Source of the DNA: Acidimicrobiia bacterium UBA4744
Lineage (GTDB): Bacteria > Actinomycetota > Acidimicrobiia > Spongiisociales > UBA4744
Assembly: GCA_002403855.1 (NCBI GenBank)
Contig: DHIO01000032.1
Span: forward strand, 29,146-51,154
Length of the DNA: 22,009 nt
Direction: 5' to 3'
Under the pieces are notes generated by a model. That model did no database searches. It saw nothing but the letters and a program-made list of their open reading frames with translations, and was not told the DNA's origin. Positions 1 to 8,379 of this stretch are shown piece by piece (positions within the stretch are counted from its first letter, which is position 1; every line of letters starts with the position of its first letter). The translations under genes were made by a program, and so were the position numbers.

Positions 1-540
1 CGCTCCGGCCGCTGAGGTTGCATCAACCACCACCAACCCCGCCTCTCCCGGCCGGCGGATCTCCATGCAAACTCCCGTCGTCGTTTCGTTGTGCGTCAAG
101 GCATACGCATCCACGTCCGAGGTGAACACCGGCAGTGGATGCGTCCCGTACTCGGCAAGGATGATCTCGGGCGGCTCGAGGTCGGGGACGGCGGCGACGA
201 CGGCCGCGAACTTCGCCGAGAACACCCCGAACGAAAGGTGCTGACTCTTTCGTTCGATCAGGCCGAGCGCAGCCGCATCCCAGAAGGCCGTCGCCCCACC
301 GTTGCCCAGCAGCACCTCGTAACCGGCCGGCAGACGGTAGAGGTCCGCCAGCCCCTCCTGCACCCCCCGCACGACGTCCTTGACGGCCGGACGGCGGTGG
401 CTGGTGCCGAGGAAAGATGGAGCGGCAGCCGCCAGAGCGGCTACGACCTCGGCTCGGACCTTGGCCGGCCCCGAACCGAAGCGACCATCAACCGGGAGCA
501 GATCGGCGGGGATCTTGATGTCGGGGACGGGAGTGGTCAT
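1..540 (-). CDS. serC: Phosphoserine aminotransferase, N-terminal part (cut by window edge)
   Basis: Reading the minus strand from ATG at 540 gives 180 uninterrupted codons to the window edge, so the gene is 3'-truncated here. The product begins MTTPVPDIKIPADLLP, followed by DGRFGSGPAKVR, the N-terminal signature of mycobacterial-type phosphoserine aminotransferase. Further in it has GTSHRRPAVK, a GNGGATAFWDAA cofactor-loop segment and HNETTTGV. The visible part ends at VVDATSAAGA, just before the expected PLP-lysine segment. The family makes O-phospho-L-serine from 3-phosphohydroxypyruvate and glutamate in cytoplasmic serine synthesis. The full protein is usually about 370 residues, so roughly half is visible. 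It diverges from another aminotransferase gene across 62 bp. The minus strand carries no strong Shine-Dalgarno before the ATG. The family call rests on motifs and is strong. Confidence 0.9.
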   Translation of the reverse strand, partial: MTTPVPDIKIPADLLPVDGRFGSGPAKVRAEVVAALAAAAPSFLGTSHRRPAVKDVVRGVQEGLADLYRLPAGYEVLLGNGGATAFWDAAALGLIERKSQHLSFGVFSAKFAAVVAAVPDLEPPEIILAEYGTHPLPVFTSDVDAYALTHNETTTGVCMEIRRPGEAGLVVVDATSAAGA

Positions 541-602
541 GTCACTCGCTATCGTTCAACTGTCGGACACGGTAACCAAGAAACTCGACCCGAGGAAACC
601 AC

Positions 603-1799
603 ATGAACAGGATCTCACAACGCATAGGTTCGATCGCCGAGTCGGCAACCCTCGCCATTACCTCCAAGGCCAAGGCTATGCGCGCCGAAGGAATCGACGT
701 CATCGGGTTCGGAGCAGGCGAACCCGATTTCCCGACACCGCCGCATATCGTCGAAGCAGCCGAAGCCGCTTGCCGCGTTCCCCGCAATCACAAATACAGC
801 CCGGCCGCCGGTCTGCCGGAACTCCGCGAAGCGGTCGCGGCGAAGACCGCTCGGGATTCCGGCTATGAGGTGACACCATCACAGGTGCTGATCACCAACG
901 GTGGCAAGCACGCCGTCTACAACACGATGGCAAGCCTCCTCGATCCAGGAGACGAGGTGCTCCTACCCGCTCCCTATTGGGTTACCTACCCGGAAGCCAT
1001 CACCTTGGCCGGAGGGGTTCCGGTGATCATCCCGACCGACGAGAAGACCGGTTTCCGCGCCACCGTCGACCAGCTGGAATCCGCCAAGACGTCCCGAACA
1101 AAGGCGCTTCTCTTCGTGTCGCCGTCCAACCCCACCGGGGCGGTGTACCCCCCGGACAAGGTCGTGGAACTCGGGCAATGGGCAGCTGCCAACGACATCT
1201 GGGTGATCACAGACGAGATCTATGAGCACCTGGTCTACGGCGACAACCAGTTCAGTTCGATGCCGGAGGCCGTACCCGAGATCTCCGATCGGTGTGTCGT
1301 GGTGAACGGAGTAGCCAAGACTTTCGCGATGACCGGCTGGAGGGTGGGATGGATGATCGGGCCGAACGATGTCATCAAAGCCGCCGCCAATCTCCAGTCC
1401 CACGCCACGTCCAACGTGTGCAATGTCGCCCAGGCTGCTGCGCTGGCCGCAGTGTCGGGGAGCTTGGAGCCGGCCTTCGAGATGCGGGCGGCTTTCGACC
1501 GGCGACGGCGTTTGATGAACGAACTCCTGGGCAGCATCCCCGGAATCGCGCTGGTCGAACCGCAAGGTGCCTTCTACGCATTTCCTTCGTTCGCCGGCGT
1601 ACTCGGCCGGCCGCTGGCCGGACGAGCCCCGGACAGCTCGATGGCGCTGGCCGAGGTGGTGCTCGATGAAGCAGGCGTGGCGTTCGTGCCGGGGGAAGCT
1701 TTTGGCGCACCCGGATACGGCCGGTTTTCATACGCACTCGGCGACGATGACCTCGCCGAAGGCATCAACCGCCTGGCTCGCTTGCTGACCTCCGGGTAG
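603..1799 (+). CDS. Class I PLP-dependent aminotransferase, aspartate aminotransferase type
   Basis: A 398-residue protein of normal length for fold-type I aspartate aminotransferases of the prokaryotic Ib group. Visible landmarks are GFGAGEPDFPTP near the N-terminus, the SPSNPTG motif with N176, ITDEIYEHLVYG with D204 and Y207, the PLP Schiff-base lysine K239 in GVAKTFAMTGWRVGW, and the carboxylate-binding arginine R374 in GYGRFSYALG. All expected catalytic residues are present. The likely reaction is aspartate plus 2-oxoglutarate to oxaloacetate plus glutamate, but some relatives accept prephenate or other amino acids, so the exact substrate is open. The ATG at 603 follows a GAGGAAA Shine-Dalgarno at 592-598. 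The gene diverges from serC, so both aminotransferases may share a 62-bp promoter region. Confidence 0.93.
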   Translation: MNRISQRIGSIAESATLAITSKAKAMRAEGIDVIGFGAGEPDFPTPPHIVEAAEAACRVPRNHKYSPAAGLPELREAVAAKTARDSGYEVTPSQVLITNGGKHAVYNTMASLLDPGDEVLLPAPYWVTYPEAITLAGGVPVIIPTDEKTGFRATVDQLESAKTSRTKALLFVSPSNPTGAVYPPDKVVELGQWAAANDIWVITDEIYEHLVYGDNQFSSMPEAVPEISDRCVVVNGVAKTFAMTGWRVGWMIGPNDVIKAAANLQSHATSNVCNVAQAAALAAVSGSLEPAFEMRAAFDRRRRLMNELLGSIPGIALVEPQGAFYAFPSFAGVLGRPLAGRAPDSSMALAEVVLDEAGVAFVPGEAFGAPGYGRFSYALGDDDLAEGINRLARLLTSG

Positions 1800-1838
1800 C
1801 TGCCGAAGCCCCACTTCTCGCCTACCTGCCGGCGGCGG

Positions 1839-1853
1839 CGGACAGTCTGTCCG
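1839..1853. terminator. Small GC-rich hairpin downstream of the aminotransferase
   Basis: CGGACA, a 3-base loop and TGTCCG form a perfect 6-bp stem about 40 bp after the aminotransferase stop. There is no T-run after it, so a terminator role is only a guess. The rest of the 1800-2067 gap shows no convincing gene, only a weak promoter just before the next start. Confidence 0.25.
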
Positions 1854-2038
1854 GCCCGCCCATCTGCAGCGTTCCGGGCGGACCTCCGGCATTCCGTCGG
1901 TGCGGTGACTTCAGGTTCGATCTCGGCCTCGACCGTGGACTCGGCTCCATCGAACCCAACTTGGTCCTCGAGGAATGCCCACGGACAACATCGACCCGCT
2001 CGTCGCCCGGAGGTGAACGGCGCACATCTCCCCGGGTC

Positions 2039-2044
2039 TATGAT
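2039..2044 (+). promoter_or_regulatory. Candidate -10 box for the dehydrogenase gene
   Basis: TATGAT lies 23 bp before the ATG at 2068 and matches the sigma-70-type -10 consensus at five of six positions. A GGAG Shine-Dalgarno follows in the predicted leader. No good -35 hexamer is visible at the usual spacing. Confidence 0.35.
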
Positions 2045-2067
2045 CCCGACCGACGGAATGGAGACGC

Positions 2068-3147
2068 ATGACCGGTTCGCAGGCCAGGGCAATGCTCCTG
2101 GTCGAACCGCGTCGTATCACCCCTTCCAGCTTTCCGCTGGCAACGCTCGAGACCGGCGGGTGGTTGGCAGTCGAAGCAACCGGGTTGACCGGCATCGACG
2201 TACAACTCTGGCAGGGCACCAGCCGCATGACCCGCTACCCGCTGATACCGGGTCACGAAATCGTCGGGCGGATCGCCGATGTCGCCGACGAATCGATCGG
2301 GTTCCCGATCGGAACAAGAGTCATCGTCGAGCCTTCGATCCGCTGCGGAGCGTGCCGGCGATGTATGAACCGGCTCCACAGCTGTAGCCTTCGCAAACCG
2401 GTCAACGCCTACGGGAGGCTCCCGTCGACCGAATTCCCGGCCCTGTGGGGTGGGCTCGCCGAATTCGTGTACCTGGATCCGGGAACGCGCCTTCACGCCG
2501 TGAGCGACGACATCCCGGCCGTGGTGGCCACCTTCGCTCATCCCCTCGCGGCCGGATTCACCTGGGCGGTCGAGCTTCCGGACCTCGAACCAGGAGCCAA
2601 TGTGTTGGTCATGGGACCCGGCCCGCGTGGCCTATCGTCCTTGCTTGCTGCCAAATCGGCCGGCGGCGGTTGGGTCGGAGTCTCCGGCCTCAGCCACGAC
2701 ACGGACCGGCTGGAATTGGCCAAGCGGCTCGGGGCCGACATGGTGGTCAATGCCGAGGCCGAGGACGTTGCCAGCGCCGTTGCCAATAGCCTCGGAGCGC
2801 GCCCGGACATAGTGGTCGACGTGACCAGCAACGACCCCGAAGCGCTCCACATGTCGCTCGACCTGGTGCGAGCCGGCGGAAATGTGGTTCTGGCCTCCAA
2901 CAAAGGCACCAACGCAGTCAACCAGCTGTTCTCCGACATCATCACGATCAAGGAGCTCAGAATCCTCGGAGCCTTCGGGTCCGGATCGGCCGGCTTCCAC
3001 TGGGCGACCCGGCAGCTCGACATCGATCCCCGACTCGACCAGATGGTGTCGCATGAGTTTCCGCTGGCCGAGACCGATCGTGCCATTCAGGCCACAGCCG
3101 GGCTGCTGGGTAGAGAAGAACTGATCTCCGTGGCGGTCACGGTGTAG
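2068..3147 (+). CDS. Zinc-type alcohol dehydrogenase (MDR) family protein with altered catalytic-metal ligands
   Basis: A 359-residue medium-chain dehydrogenase/reductase. It has an N-terminal GroES-like fold with GHEIVGRI (H63, E64), a structural-zinc lobe with C93, C96, C99 and C106, and a Rossmann fold with VMGPGPRG and conserved NAD(P)-domain features. The position normally holding the first catalytic-zinc cysteine (as in GxCGxD) reads LTGID, with T41 in its place. The usual EPLA glutamate is replaced by H158 in HPLAAG. The last structural cysteine is one residue closer than usual. It is therefore probably an NAD(P)-dependent oxidoreductase of unknown substrate whose catalytic metal site is changed or absent. 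The ATG is supported by GGAG upstream. The MFS permease gene follows 81 bp downstream but appears to have its own leaderless promoter. Confidence 0.85.
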   Translation: MTGSQARAMLLVEPRRITPSSFPLATLETGGWLAVEATGLTGIDVQLWQGTSRMTRYPLIPGHEIVGRIADVADESIGFPIGTRVIVEPSIRCGACRRCMNRLHSCSLRKPVNAYGRLPSTEFPALWGGLAEFVYLDPGTRLHAVSDDIPAVVATFAHPLAAGFTWAVELPDLEPGANVLVMGPGPRGLSSLLAAKSAGGGWVGVSGLSHDTDRLELAKRLGADMVVNAEAEDVASAVANSLGARPDIVVDVTSNDPEALHMSLDLVRAGGNVVLASNKGTNAVNQLFSDIITIKELRILGAFGSGSAGFHWATRQLDIDPRLDQMVSHEFPLAETDRAIQATAGLLGREELISVAVTV

Positions 3148-3216
3148 CCGGTTTGCGGCTGGGGGTCGCCACTTCAACCCGGCTGCGGAAAGGCCGGCCG
3201 ACCGACGAGTCTTCAT

Positions 3217-3231
3217 TACAGTCCCCCTGTG
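3217..3231 (+). promoter_or_regulatory. Leaderless promoter/start of the MFS gene
   Basis: TACAGT at 3217-3222 fits the actinobacterial TANNNT -10 box. Six bases later the GTG at 3229 sits at the expected transcription start, with no Shine-Dalgarno between. This supports a leaderless mRNA and the GTG start. The -35 region is weak. Confidence 0.5.
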
Positions 3232-4485
3232 AACGAACCCACCGACTGGAAACCGACGCGCCTGAGCGTCGCCTCCTGGGTTCTCTACGACCTCGCCAAC
3301 ACCATCTTCGTGCTGGGCGTGACGAGTCGCTATTTCACCGTGTGGGTAGTCGAGGACCAGGGCGGTCGGGACCTGCAGGTGGGTCTGGCCGTCAACCTCG
3401 CCATGATCGTCGTCATCGTCATCGCACCCTGGATGGGAGCTCGATCCGACCACTTCGGCCGGCGCCGGCCCTACCTCGTGGCCGCCACCATCGTCACGGT
3501 GGCGGCCACCGCGGTGCTTGCCACCTTTGGAGTAACGGCTTCGCTGCTGGCGTTCGTGGTCGGACAGATCGGTTTCCACCTCGGGAGCATCGCCTACGAC
3601 GCCATGCTCCCGGACGTCAGCACGACCGAGACCAGGGGCCGTGTCTCGGGAGCCGGAGCTGCTATGGGGTACCTGGGTTCCTTCATCGCCATCGGCACCG
3701 GTTTGCTTCTCCTCGAGCCATATGGATACGCGGTGCTGTTCCGCACGCAAGCAGCACTCTTCCTCTTCTTTGCACTGCCGGCGTTTCTGTTCATCAAAGA
3801 GCGACCGCGTAAGACGCTGGAAGGAAGACCACCGGCGCTGTCGCACACACTGCAGCGGACGGTCGAGGCCTGGCGCCGGACTCGCAACTATGAGGGCGTC
3901 ACCCGCTTCCTGGTCGCGCGCTTCTTCTACACCGACGCGATGAACACCGTCTTCGTGTTCGTGGCCATCTTCGCCCGAACGGAGATGGGGTTCAGCGATC
4001 TGGAGACTGATCTCCTCGCCGTCATCGGGATCGTGACAGCCCTCGTGGGAGCGGCTGGCGCCGGGCGACTGACCGACATCCTTGGGCCGCGCAAGACACT
4101 TCATGGAGCGCTCTACCTGTGGATGATCGGCATTGCTCTGGCAGTCTTCGTCGGAGTGACCGGCGCTACCCAACTCGGATGGCTGATCGGAGCCATTGGT
4201 GGCGCCGGCCTGGGAGCCACCGCTGCCACCGACCGGGTATACATGGCCCGGATCTCTCCTCCCCGGCATCTCGGCGAGTTCTACGGGTTGTACGCCGTAG
4301 TGGGTCGCTTCGCCACCCTGTTCGGCCCCCTGGTCTGGGCTTTGGTTGCCGACGTCTTGGGATTCGGACGCGTGGCGGCGATCGGAAGCCTGCTTCTGTT
4401 CTTCGCAGCCGGACGAATCATCCTCGAGAAGGTCAGCGATCACCCGCGGAAGTGGGCGGCAGGCGACCTCGAATCGCTGGCTTGA
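3229..4485 (+). CDS. MFS transporter, Atg22-like/UMF1 type
   Basis: A 418-residue, strongly hydrophobic protein that looks like a 12-helix major facilitator permease. It starts with a short polar N-terminus and SWVLYDLANTIF, a typical opening of the Atg22-like (UMF1) branch. MFS motif A appears as WMGARSDHFGRRRPY after the second helix. A TETRGRVSGAGAAMGYLGS stretch follows helix 4, and an Arg-rich central loop (residues about 188-218) separates the two six-helix halves. A motif-A-like turn, GRLTDILGPRK, recurs in the second half. Fungal Atg22 exports amino acids from the vacuole, but the bacterial substrates are largely unknown, so none is assigned. The GTG start is favoured by the -10 box six bases upstream. 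The gene converges on the next one across 23 bp. Confidence 0.88.
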   Translation: MNEPTDWKPTRLSVASWVLYDLANTIFVLGVTSRYFTVWVVEDQGGRDLQVGLAVNLAMIVVIVIAPWMGARSDHFGRRRPYLVAATIVTVAATAVLATFGVTASLLAFVVGQIGFHLGSIAYDAMLPDVSTTETRGRVSGAGAAMGYLGSFIAIGTGLLLLEPYGYAVLFRTQAALFLFFALPAFLFIKERPRKTLEGRPPALSHTLQRTVEAWRRTRNYEGVTRFLVARFFYTDAMNTVFVFVAIFARTEMGFSDLETDLLAVIGIVTALVGAAGAGRLTDILGPRKTLHGALYLWMIGIALAVFVGVTGATQLGWLIGAIGGAGLGATAATDRVYMARISPPRHLGEFYGLYAVVGRFATLFGPLVWALVADVLGFGRVAAIGSLLLFFAAGRIILEKVSDHPRKWAAGDLESLA

Positions 4486-4508
4486 TACCGGCGACGCAAG
4501 GGCTGGAG

Positions 4509-5513
4509 CTAGCTCCCGCTTCTGTCGGCCGCCTGGACGGGCGGCCCGGAGAACGTGAGCACCTCTTCCACCGCATAGGTGTCGGGCAGGTCCTCGACAC
4601 GACCGTCGGTGTTGGCAAGACGCCGACCCAACTCGGCGAACCACAGGTCGTTGACGATCTCCCACGGCCATCGGTGAGGGCCGACGCGGGCACCCACGAG
4701 CGCCCCGACCATCACCGCCACTTCGCGTGCCTCGACGTCGACGGCAACCGCCTCCCGCACCCCAACTGATGGACGTTCGAGGATGGGGGCCCCCAGTACG
4801 ATGGCGGAGACGGCACCCGATACGGCCGCCGAATTCGGAGTCCAAGAGCGAACCTCGGCTGCGACATCCCGCAGCGGTTTGCCTATCAAGCGAGAGGCAT
4901 GCCGCAAGAGCATGGAGAGCGGAGGACTCCCGGCCGGCGGCGGAGCGGTTCCCGGAATGTCGGCGATCCTCGTTTCGGCCTTCTTGGCCACCTCAGCGGC
5001 TCCAAAGACCAGATCCCGGCCGGACTGCCTGAAGGAGGCACCGGCAATCGCCCCTGCCAGACTGCAAGCCGCCACCACAACGCCCTCCTGGTTGTGGGTG
5101 ACCATTGCAGCGCTGATGGCCTGCTCTACCAGCGCCTCCGGATCATTGCGAAACCAGACGCCGATCGGAATCATCCGGGCGGCAGCCCCGGCGTTCTCGA
5201 ACGGCATCGGAGCGGGCGAGCCCCGCCGGTGCTCCTCCAACCACGCCCTGAACCATGGTGGCGCGGCCCGGTAGACGTCGAGCCCTCGCTCGGGGAAAGC
5301 CAGAGCAGCGAACTCGTCGCCGAGCCCGACCGGATCGACCGACCCTTCCCGCAACAGGTGGTAGCCGGTGACCACGTTCAGCTGGGTCAGCCATCCGTAG
5401 GTACGGTCCCGGCCGGCGGCAAGCACCTCTCCGGCCGCCGCGCCCAACACGGCACCGGATCCACCCCCGTTCATGTCGCGGGCATGTCGAAGTGGCCCCT
5501 GAGTATCAGTCAC
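4509..5513 (-). CDS. ADP-ribosylglycohydrolase-fold protein, probably catalytically inactive
   Basis: A 334-residue protein with the layout of the ADP-ribosylglycohydrolase (DraG/ARH) family: an N-terminal Gly/Ala-rich helix GAVLGAAAGEVLAAG, a central NAGAAARMIPIGV stretch, a conserved THN (139-141) before a small-residue helix, and a C-terminal VGALVGARVGPHRWP. Active members remove ADP-ribose using two metal ions held by acidic residues. Those residues appear to be missing. The first GD is G28-E29, the DDT-type motif reads GWLT (40-43), and the late DxDT motif aligns with EARE (261-264). A non-hydrolytic binding role is therefore likelier than ADP-ribose removal. The start is GTG at 5513, with an in-frame ATG at 5474 as the alternative. 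No good Shine-Dalgarno is seen for either. It diverges from the kinase-ligase fusion gene across 103 bp. Confidence 0.75.
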   Translation of the reverse strand: MTDTQGPLRHARDMNGGGSGAVLGAAAGEVLAAGRDRTYGWLTQLNVVTGYHLLREGSVDPVGLGDEFAALAFPERGLDVYRAAPPWFRAWLEEHRRGSPAPMPFENAGAAARMIPIGVWFRNDPEALVEQAISAAMVTHNQEGVVVAACSLAGAIAGASFRQSGRDLVFGAAEVAKKAETRIADIPGTAPPPAGSPPLSMLLRHASRLIGKPLRDVAAEVRSWTPNSAAVSGAVSAIVLGAPILERPSVGVREAVAVDVEAREVAVMVGALVGARVGPHRWPWEIVNDLWFAELGRRLANTDGRVEDLPDTYAVEEVLTFSGPPVQAADRSGS

Positions 5514-5604
5514 TTGGTTGCTATCGGCAGGTCGAGTGGACCTGCTTGAGGCAAGAACAGCCGCTTCGGGACGGAGATGTGGGTGGCAACGCTCGGCCGT
5601 CTCC

Positions 5605-5619
5605 TAACCTTTGGTTGTG
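5605..5619 (+). promoter_or_regulatory. Leaderless promoter/start of the kinase-ligase fusion gene
   Basis: TAACCT at 5605-5610 is followed by six bases and GTG at 5617. This TANNNT-to-start spacing predicts a leaderless transcript. It favours GTG 5617 over the in-frame TTG at 5611, which would lie upstream of the predicted transcription start. Confidence 0.5.
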
Positions 5620-8379
5620 AAGACTCTCCTCCTGATTGCCAATCCCGCCGCCTCAGCGTTCACCGGGGGCCTTCATCGGACCGTGGTCGGGATACTGCGG
5701 AAGACCTTCGACGTGGAGGCGGCCTGGCCGACCAATGCCGCCGAAGTCGAAGCGCTGGCCATGAAGGCTGCCCACGACGGCATCGACGTGGTGGTAGCCA
5801 TGGGTGGCGACGGAGTGGTGCACCACGTCGTGAACGGCATCGCCGGAAGCGCTGCCACCCTCGGTATCATCCCGGCCGGCACGACCAATGTTCTCGCCCG
5901 GATACTCGGGCTGCCTCCGAAGCCGGTGGCGGCCGCACGCCTCCTTGCCGACGGTGAACCGGTGATAGCGATCCCGCTGGCGCGGGTAGAAGCAACCACC
6001 GGATCGGCAACCACCATCCGGTACGCAACGTTTGCCACGGGGGTCGGCTTGGATGCCGAAGCCGTACGGGTTGCAGATCTGGAGCCCTACCGGAAATACC
6101 GATTCGGAGGCATTCACTACGCCCGGACCACGGCTTCGGTCGTGCTCGAAAACTTCATTGGGCGGAAACCGCACCTTCGGGTAGAGAGCGGATCGCAGCA
6201 AGCCGATGCAGTCTCGGTGCTGGCCCAGATCCATGCTCCCTACACGTATTTCGGTCGGTTTCCCCTGGCGGTGACTCGCCGCCACCCCGAACATCTGGCC
6301 GCCCTGATCATCGACAGAATCTCAGTCCTCCGGCTTCCTTCGATAGTGGTCCGTTCCGCACTGGGCCGGGATCTCGAACGAGTGCGGGGAGTCCACGTAT
6401 GGGAAGACGTGCGGCGCCTCACCATTACCGCCGAGCCACCCGGGTTCCTGCAGGCAGACGGAGAATCCCTCGGTGAGGTCACCCAGGTGACCATCACTTC
6501 CGCCCCTCGGGCAGTCCGCGTCATCGCCCCACTGAGTGGAAGACCGAAGTCGCCGTCCGGCCGCTATTCGCGTCCTCTCCCGGCCGCTTCCTCCTCTCAA
6601 CCCGGAACGATCGTCGCCGGATTTCAACAACGAGCCCGGGAATGGTCGGACGAGACGGGCTGGCTCCAAGCACACGACGGGGAGTGGCGAGGAATGACCT
6701 GGGGTCAGATCCGGACCCGAGTCGAGGATCTGGCTGCCGGTCTCATCGAACTGGGTGTAGACCCGGGAGACCGAATCGCGATCAGCGGAAAGAACAGCAC
6801 CGACTGGGTTGCATTCGACTACGCCATACAACATGTCGGAGCCATCTCGGTCCCCCTGCACGACACGCTGGCCCCGGACCAGGTTGCCCACATTGTGGCC
6901 CACTCCGGATGTCGGGTGTACTTCGCCGGAGATGCCGAGCAGCTCGACAAGGCACAGGGATCTGCACTATCGGGAGTTGAACACCTCGTCGCCGGGCACC
7001 GGGGGAATGACTGGGACGGTCCTGTCATCGGGATCGAGAGACTGGCAGCAATGGGACGGAACCGGCTGTCGACCGATCGGGCCGTGCTCGACGACCGGAT
7101 TGCCTCAGTTCGGCCTGAGGATGTGTTCTCGATCGTCTATACACCCGGCACCACCGGACCGCCTCGCGGGGCCGAGCTCACACACCACAACGCAGTGTGG
7201 ACCGTGCAACGAACCGTGGAAAGGCTCCGGATGAACCGCCGGGAGACGCTGGTTTCCTACCTGCCGCTCAGCCATATCTTTGAGCGGATGGTCACGACCA
7301 CCCTCGTGGCAACCGACTATCCCGTTCGACCGACCTACTACTTCGTCCCCGACATCAGCAAGTTGGGCGAAGCGCTGCAGGAAGCCCGGCCCACGGTTCT
7401 CATTGGGTTTCCCCGATCGTGGGAGAAGCTGCGGTCCCGGATCACCGCGGCCATGCAGTCCGAGTCGGGCCGCCGGCGCTTCGCGAACATCGTCATCGGC
7501 ACGGCCATCATCGCTCTGCGCAGGAGAGACAGCGGCCGCGCCGTTTGGCCGCACCAAAATGCAGCGCGCCGCCTGGCGCGCCGGATGATCGGAAAACGAG
7601 TGTTGAAGAGCATCGGCCTCGAGCGATGCTGGTATGCGGTATCGGGGGCGGCCGCGCTCGGATCTCACGTTCAGTACTTCTTTCAAGCCCTGGGGCTTCC
7701 ACTACATGAAGGCTGGGGCATGACCGAAACCTGTGCGATCTCGGCCGTGCAAGCCCCCGATGACATCCAAGCGGGAGTAGTCGGCCGCCTCATCGACGGG
7801 ATGGAACTGCGTCTGGGCGCCGACAGCGAAATCCTGGTGCGGGGAAGCAGCGTCTTCGCCGGTTACCACGATGAGCCGGCCAGAACGGCCGAGGTGCTGG
7901 ACGAGCACGGCTGGCTCCACACCGGTGACCTGGGTCGAGTCGCCGCCGATGGCCGGCTCCAGATCATCGACCGAAAAGAGAGCATCATCGTCACCGCGGA
8001 CGGAAAAAGCGCGGCACCGCAAGAGATCGAGAAGCAACTCAGAGCCCACGGCATCATCGAGGAAGCACTTGTCGTCGGCGAGGGCCGCCCCCACCTGGTT
8101 GCGCTCCTGGCCTTGGGCGCCGAGGAAACGGCCGCCCATCTTGGCCGGCTCGGCTTCGACGATCCGGCGAACCGCGAGGCAACCGCCGCCCTCCACAAGC
8201 ACCTCCAGCAGCTGGTCGACGACATCAACGGGAGATCTTCGCGAGCCGAGCGGATCCGCGGTTGGACGATCGTACCGGAGGGATTCCCGGCGGATCTCAT
8301 GACGCCGACGATGGGGATCCGCCGTGTCGAAGCCTCACGACACCTCGCTGCTGAGATCGACCGGCTCTACAGCAGTTGA
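5617..8379 (+). CDS. Fusion protein: diacylglycerol/sphingosine-type lipid kinase plus long-chain acyl-CoA ligase-like module
   Basis: One open frame of 920 residues with two enzymes. Residues 1 to about 300 are a YegS/DAGK-type lipid kinase: LLLIANPAAS at the start, GGDG at 63-66 (usually GGDGT, here GGDGV), PAGTTN at 86-91 and the late QADGE motif with D281. After a Pro/Ser-rich linker (about 305-330) comes an acyl-CoA-synthetase (AMP-binding) module: a P-loop TPGTTGPPRG (509-518), FERMVTT as in long-chain ligases, GWGMTE (699-704), HTGD (768-771) and DRKESIIVTADG from 785. The usual P-loop lysine is R517, and the A10 lysine of the LTPTxK motif is G900 (MTPTMG), so adenylation may be weak or lost. 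The kinase half would phosphorylate a lipid at the membrane. How the ligase half contributes is unknown. The 3' end overlaps the convergent gene by 13 bp. Domain calls are strong; substrates are inferred. Confidence 0.9.
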   Translation: MKTLLLIANPAASAFTGGLHRTVVGILRKTFDVEAAWPTNAAEVEALAMKAAHDGIDVVVAMGGDGVVHHVVNGIAGSAATLGIIPAGTTNVLARILGLPPKPVAAARLLADGEPVIAIPLARVEATTGSATTIRYATFATGVGLDAEAVRVADLEPYRKYRFGGIHYARTTASVVLENFIGRKPHLRVESGSQQADAVSVLAQIHAPYTYFGRFPLAVTRRHPEHLAALIIDRISVLRLPSIVVRSALGRDLERVRGVHVWEDVRRLTITAEPPGFLQADGESLGEVTQVTITSAPRAVRVIAPLSGRPKSPSGRYSRPLPAASSSQPGTIVAGFQQRAREWSDETGWLQAHDGEWRGMTWGQIRTRVEDLAAGLIELGVDPGDRIAISGKNSTDWVAFDYAIQHVGAISVPLHDTLAPDQVAHIVAHSGCRVYFAGDAEQLDKAQGSALSGVEHLVAGHRGNDWDGPVIGIERLAAMGRNRLSTDRAVLDDRIASVRPEDVFSIVYTPGTTGPPRGAELTHHNAVWTVQRTVERLRMNRRETLVSYLPLSHIFERMVTTTLVATDYPVRPTYYFVPDISKLGEALQEARPTVLIGFPRSWEKLRSRITAAMQSESGRRRFANIVIGTAIIALRRRDSGRAVWPHQNAARRLARRMIGKRVLKSIGLERCWYAVSGAAALGSHVQYFFQALGLPLHEGWGMTETCAISAVQAPDDIQAGVVGRLIDGMELRLGADSEILVRGSSVFAGYHDEPARTAEVLDEHGWLHTGDLGRVAADGRLQIIDRKESIIVTADGKSAAPQEIEKQLRAHGIIEEALVVGEGRPHLVALLALGAEETAAHLGRLGFDDPANREATAALHKHLQQLVDDINGRSSRAERIRGWTIVPEGFPADLMTPTMGIRRVEASRHLAAEIDRLYSS

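Noticed and set aside
91..606. 171-codon plus-strand frame at the left edge
   Set aside because: It is the shadow of serC, which runs on the minus strand and is open to the window edge.
1914..1922. GGTTCGATC, like a tRNA T-loop
   Set aside because: The flanking bases do not form a T-stem, and no acceptor or anticodon arm can be built around it.
4505..4516. Perfect 12-bp palindrome GGAGCTAGCTCC at the MFS/glycohydrolase junction
   Set aside because: It spans the glycohydrolase stop codon, has no loop or T-run and occurs once, so neither an operator nor a terminator is supported.
2632..4845. 737-codon minus-strand frame
   Set aside because: It lies antisense to the dehydrogenase and MFS genes, both with clear family motifs. 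Its product is low-complexity, rich in His, Asp and Gln runs, as typical for a shadow frame in GC-rich DNA.
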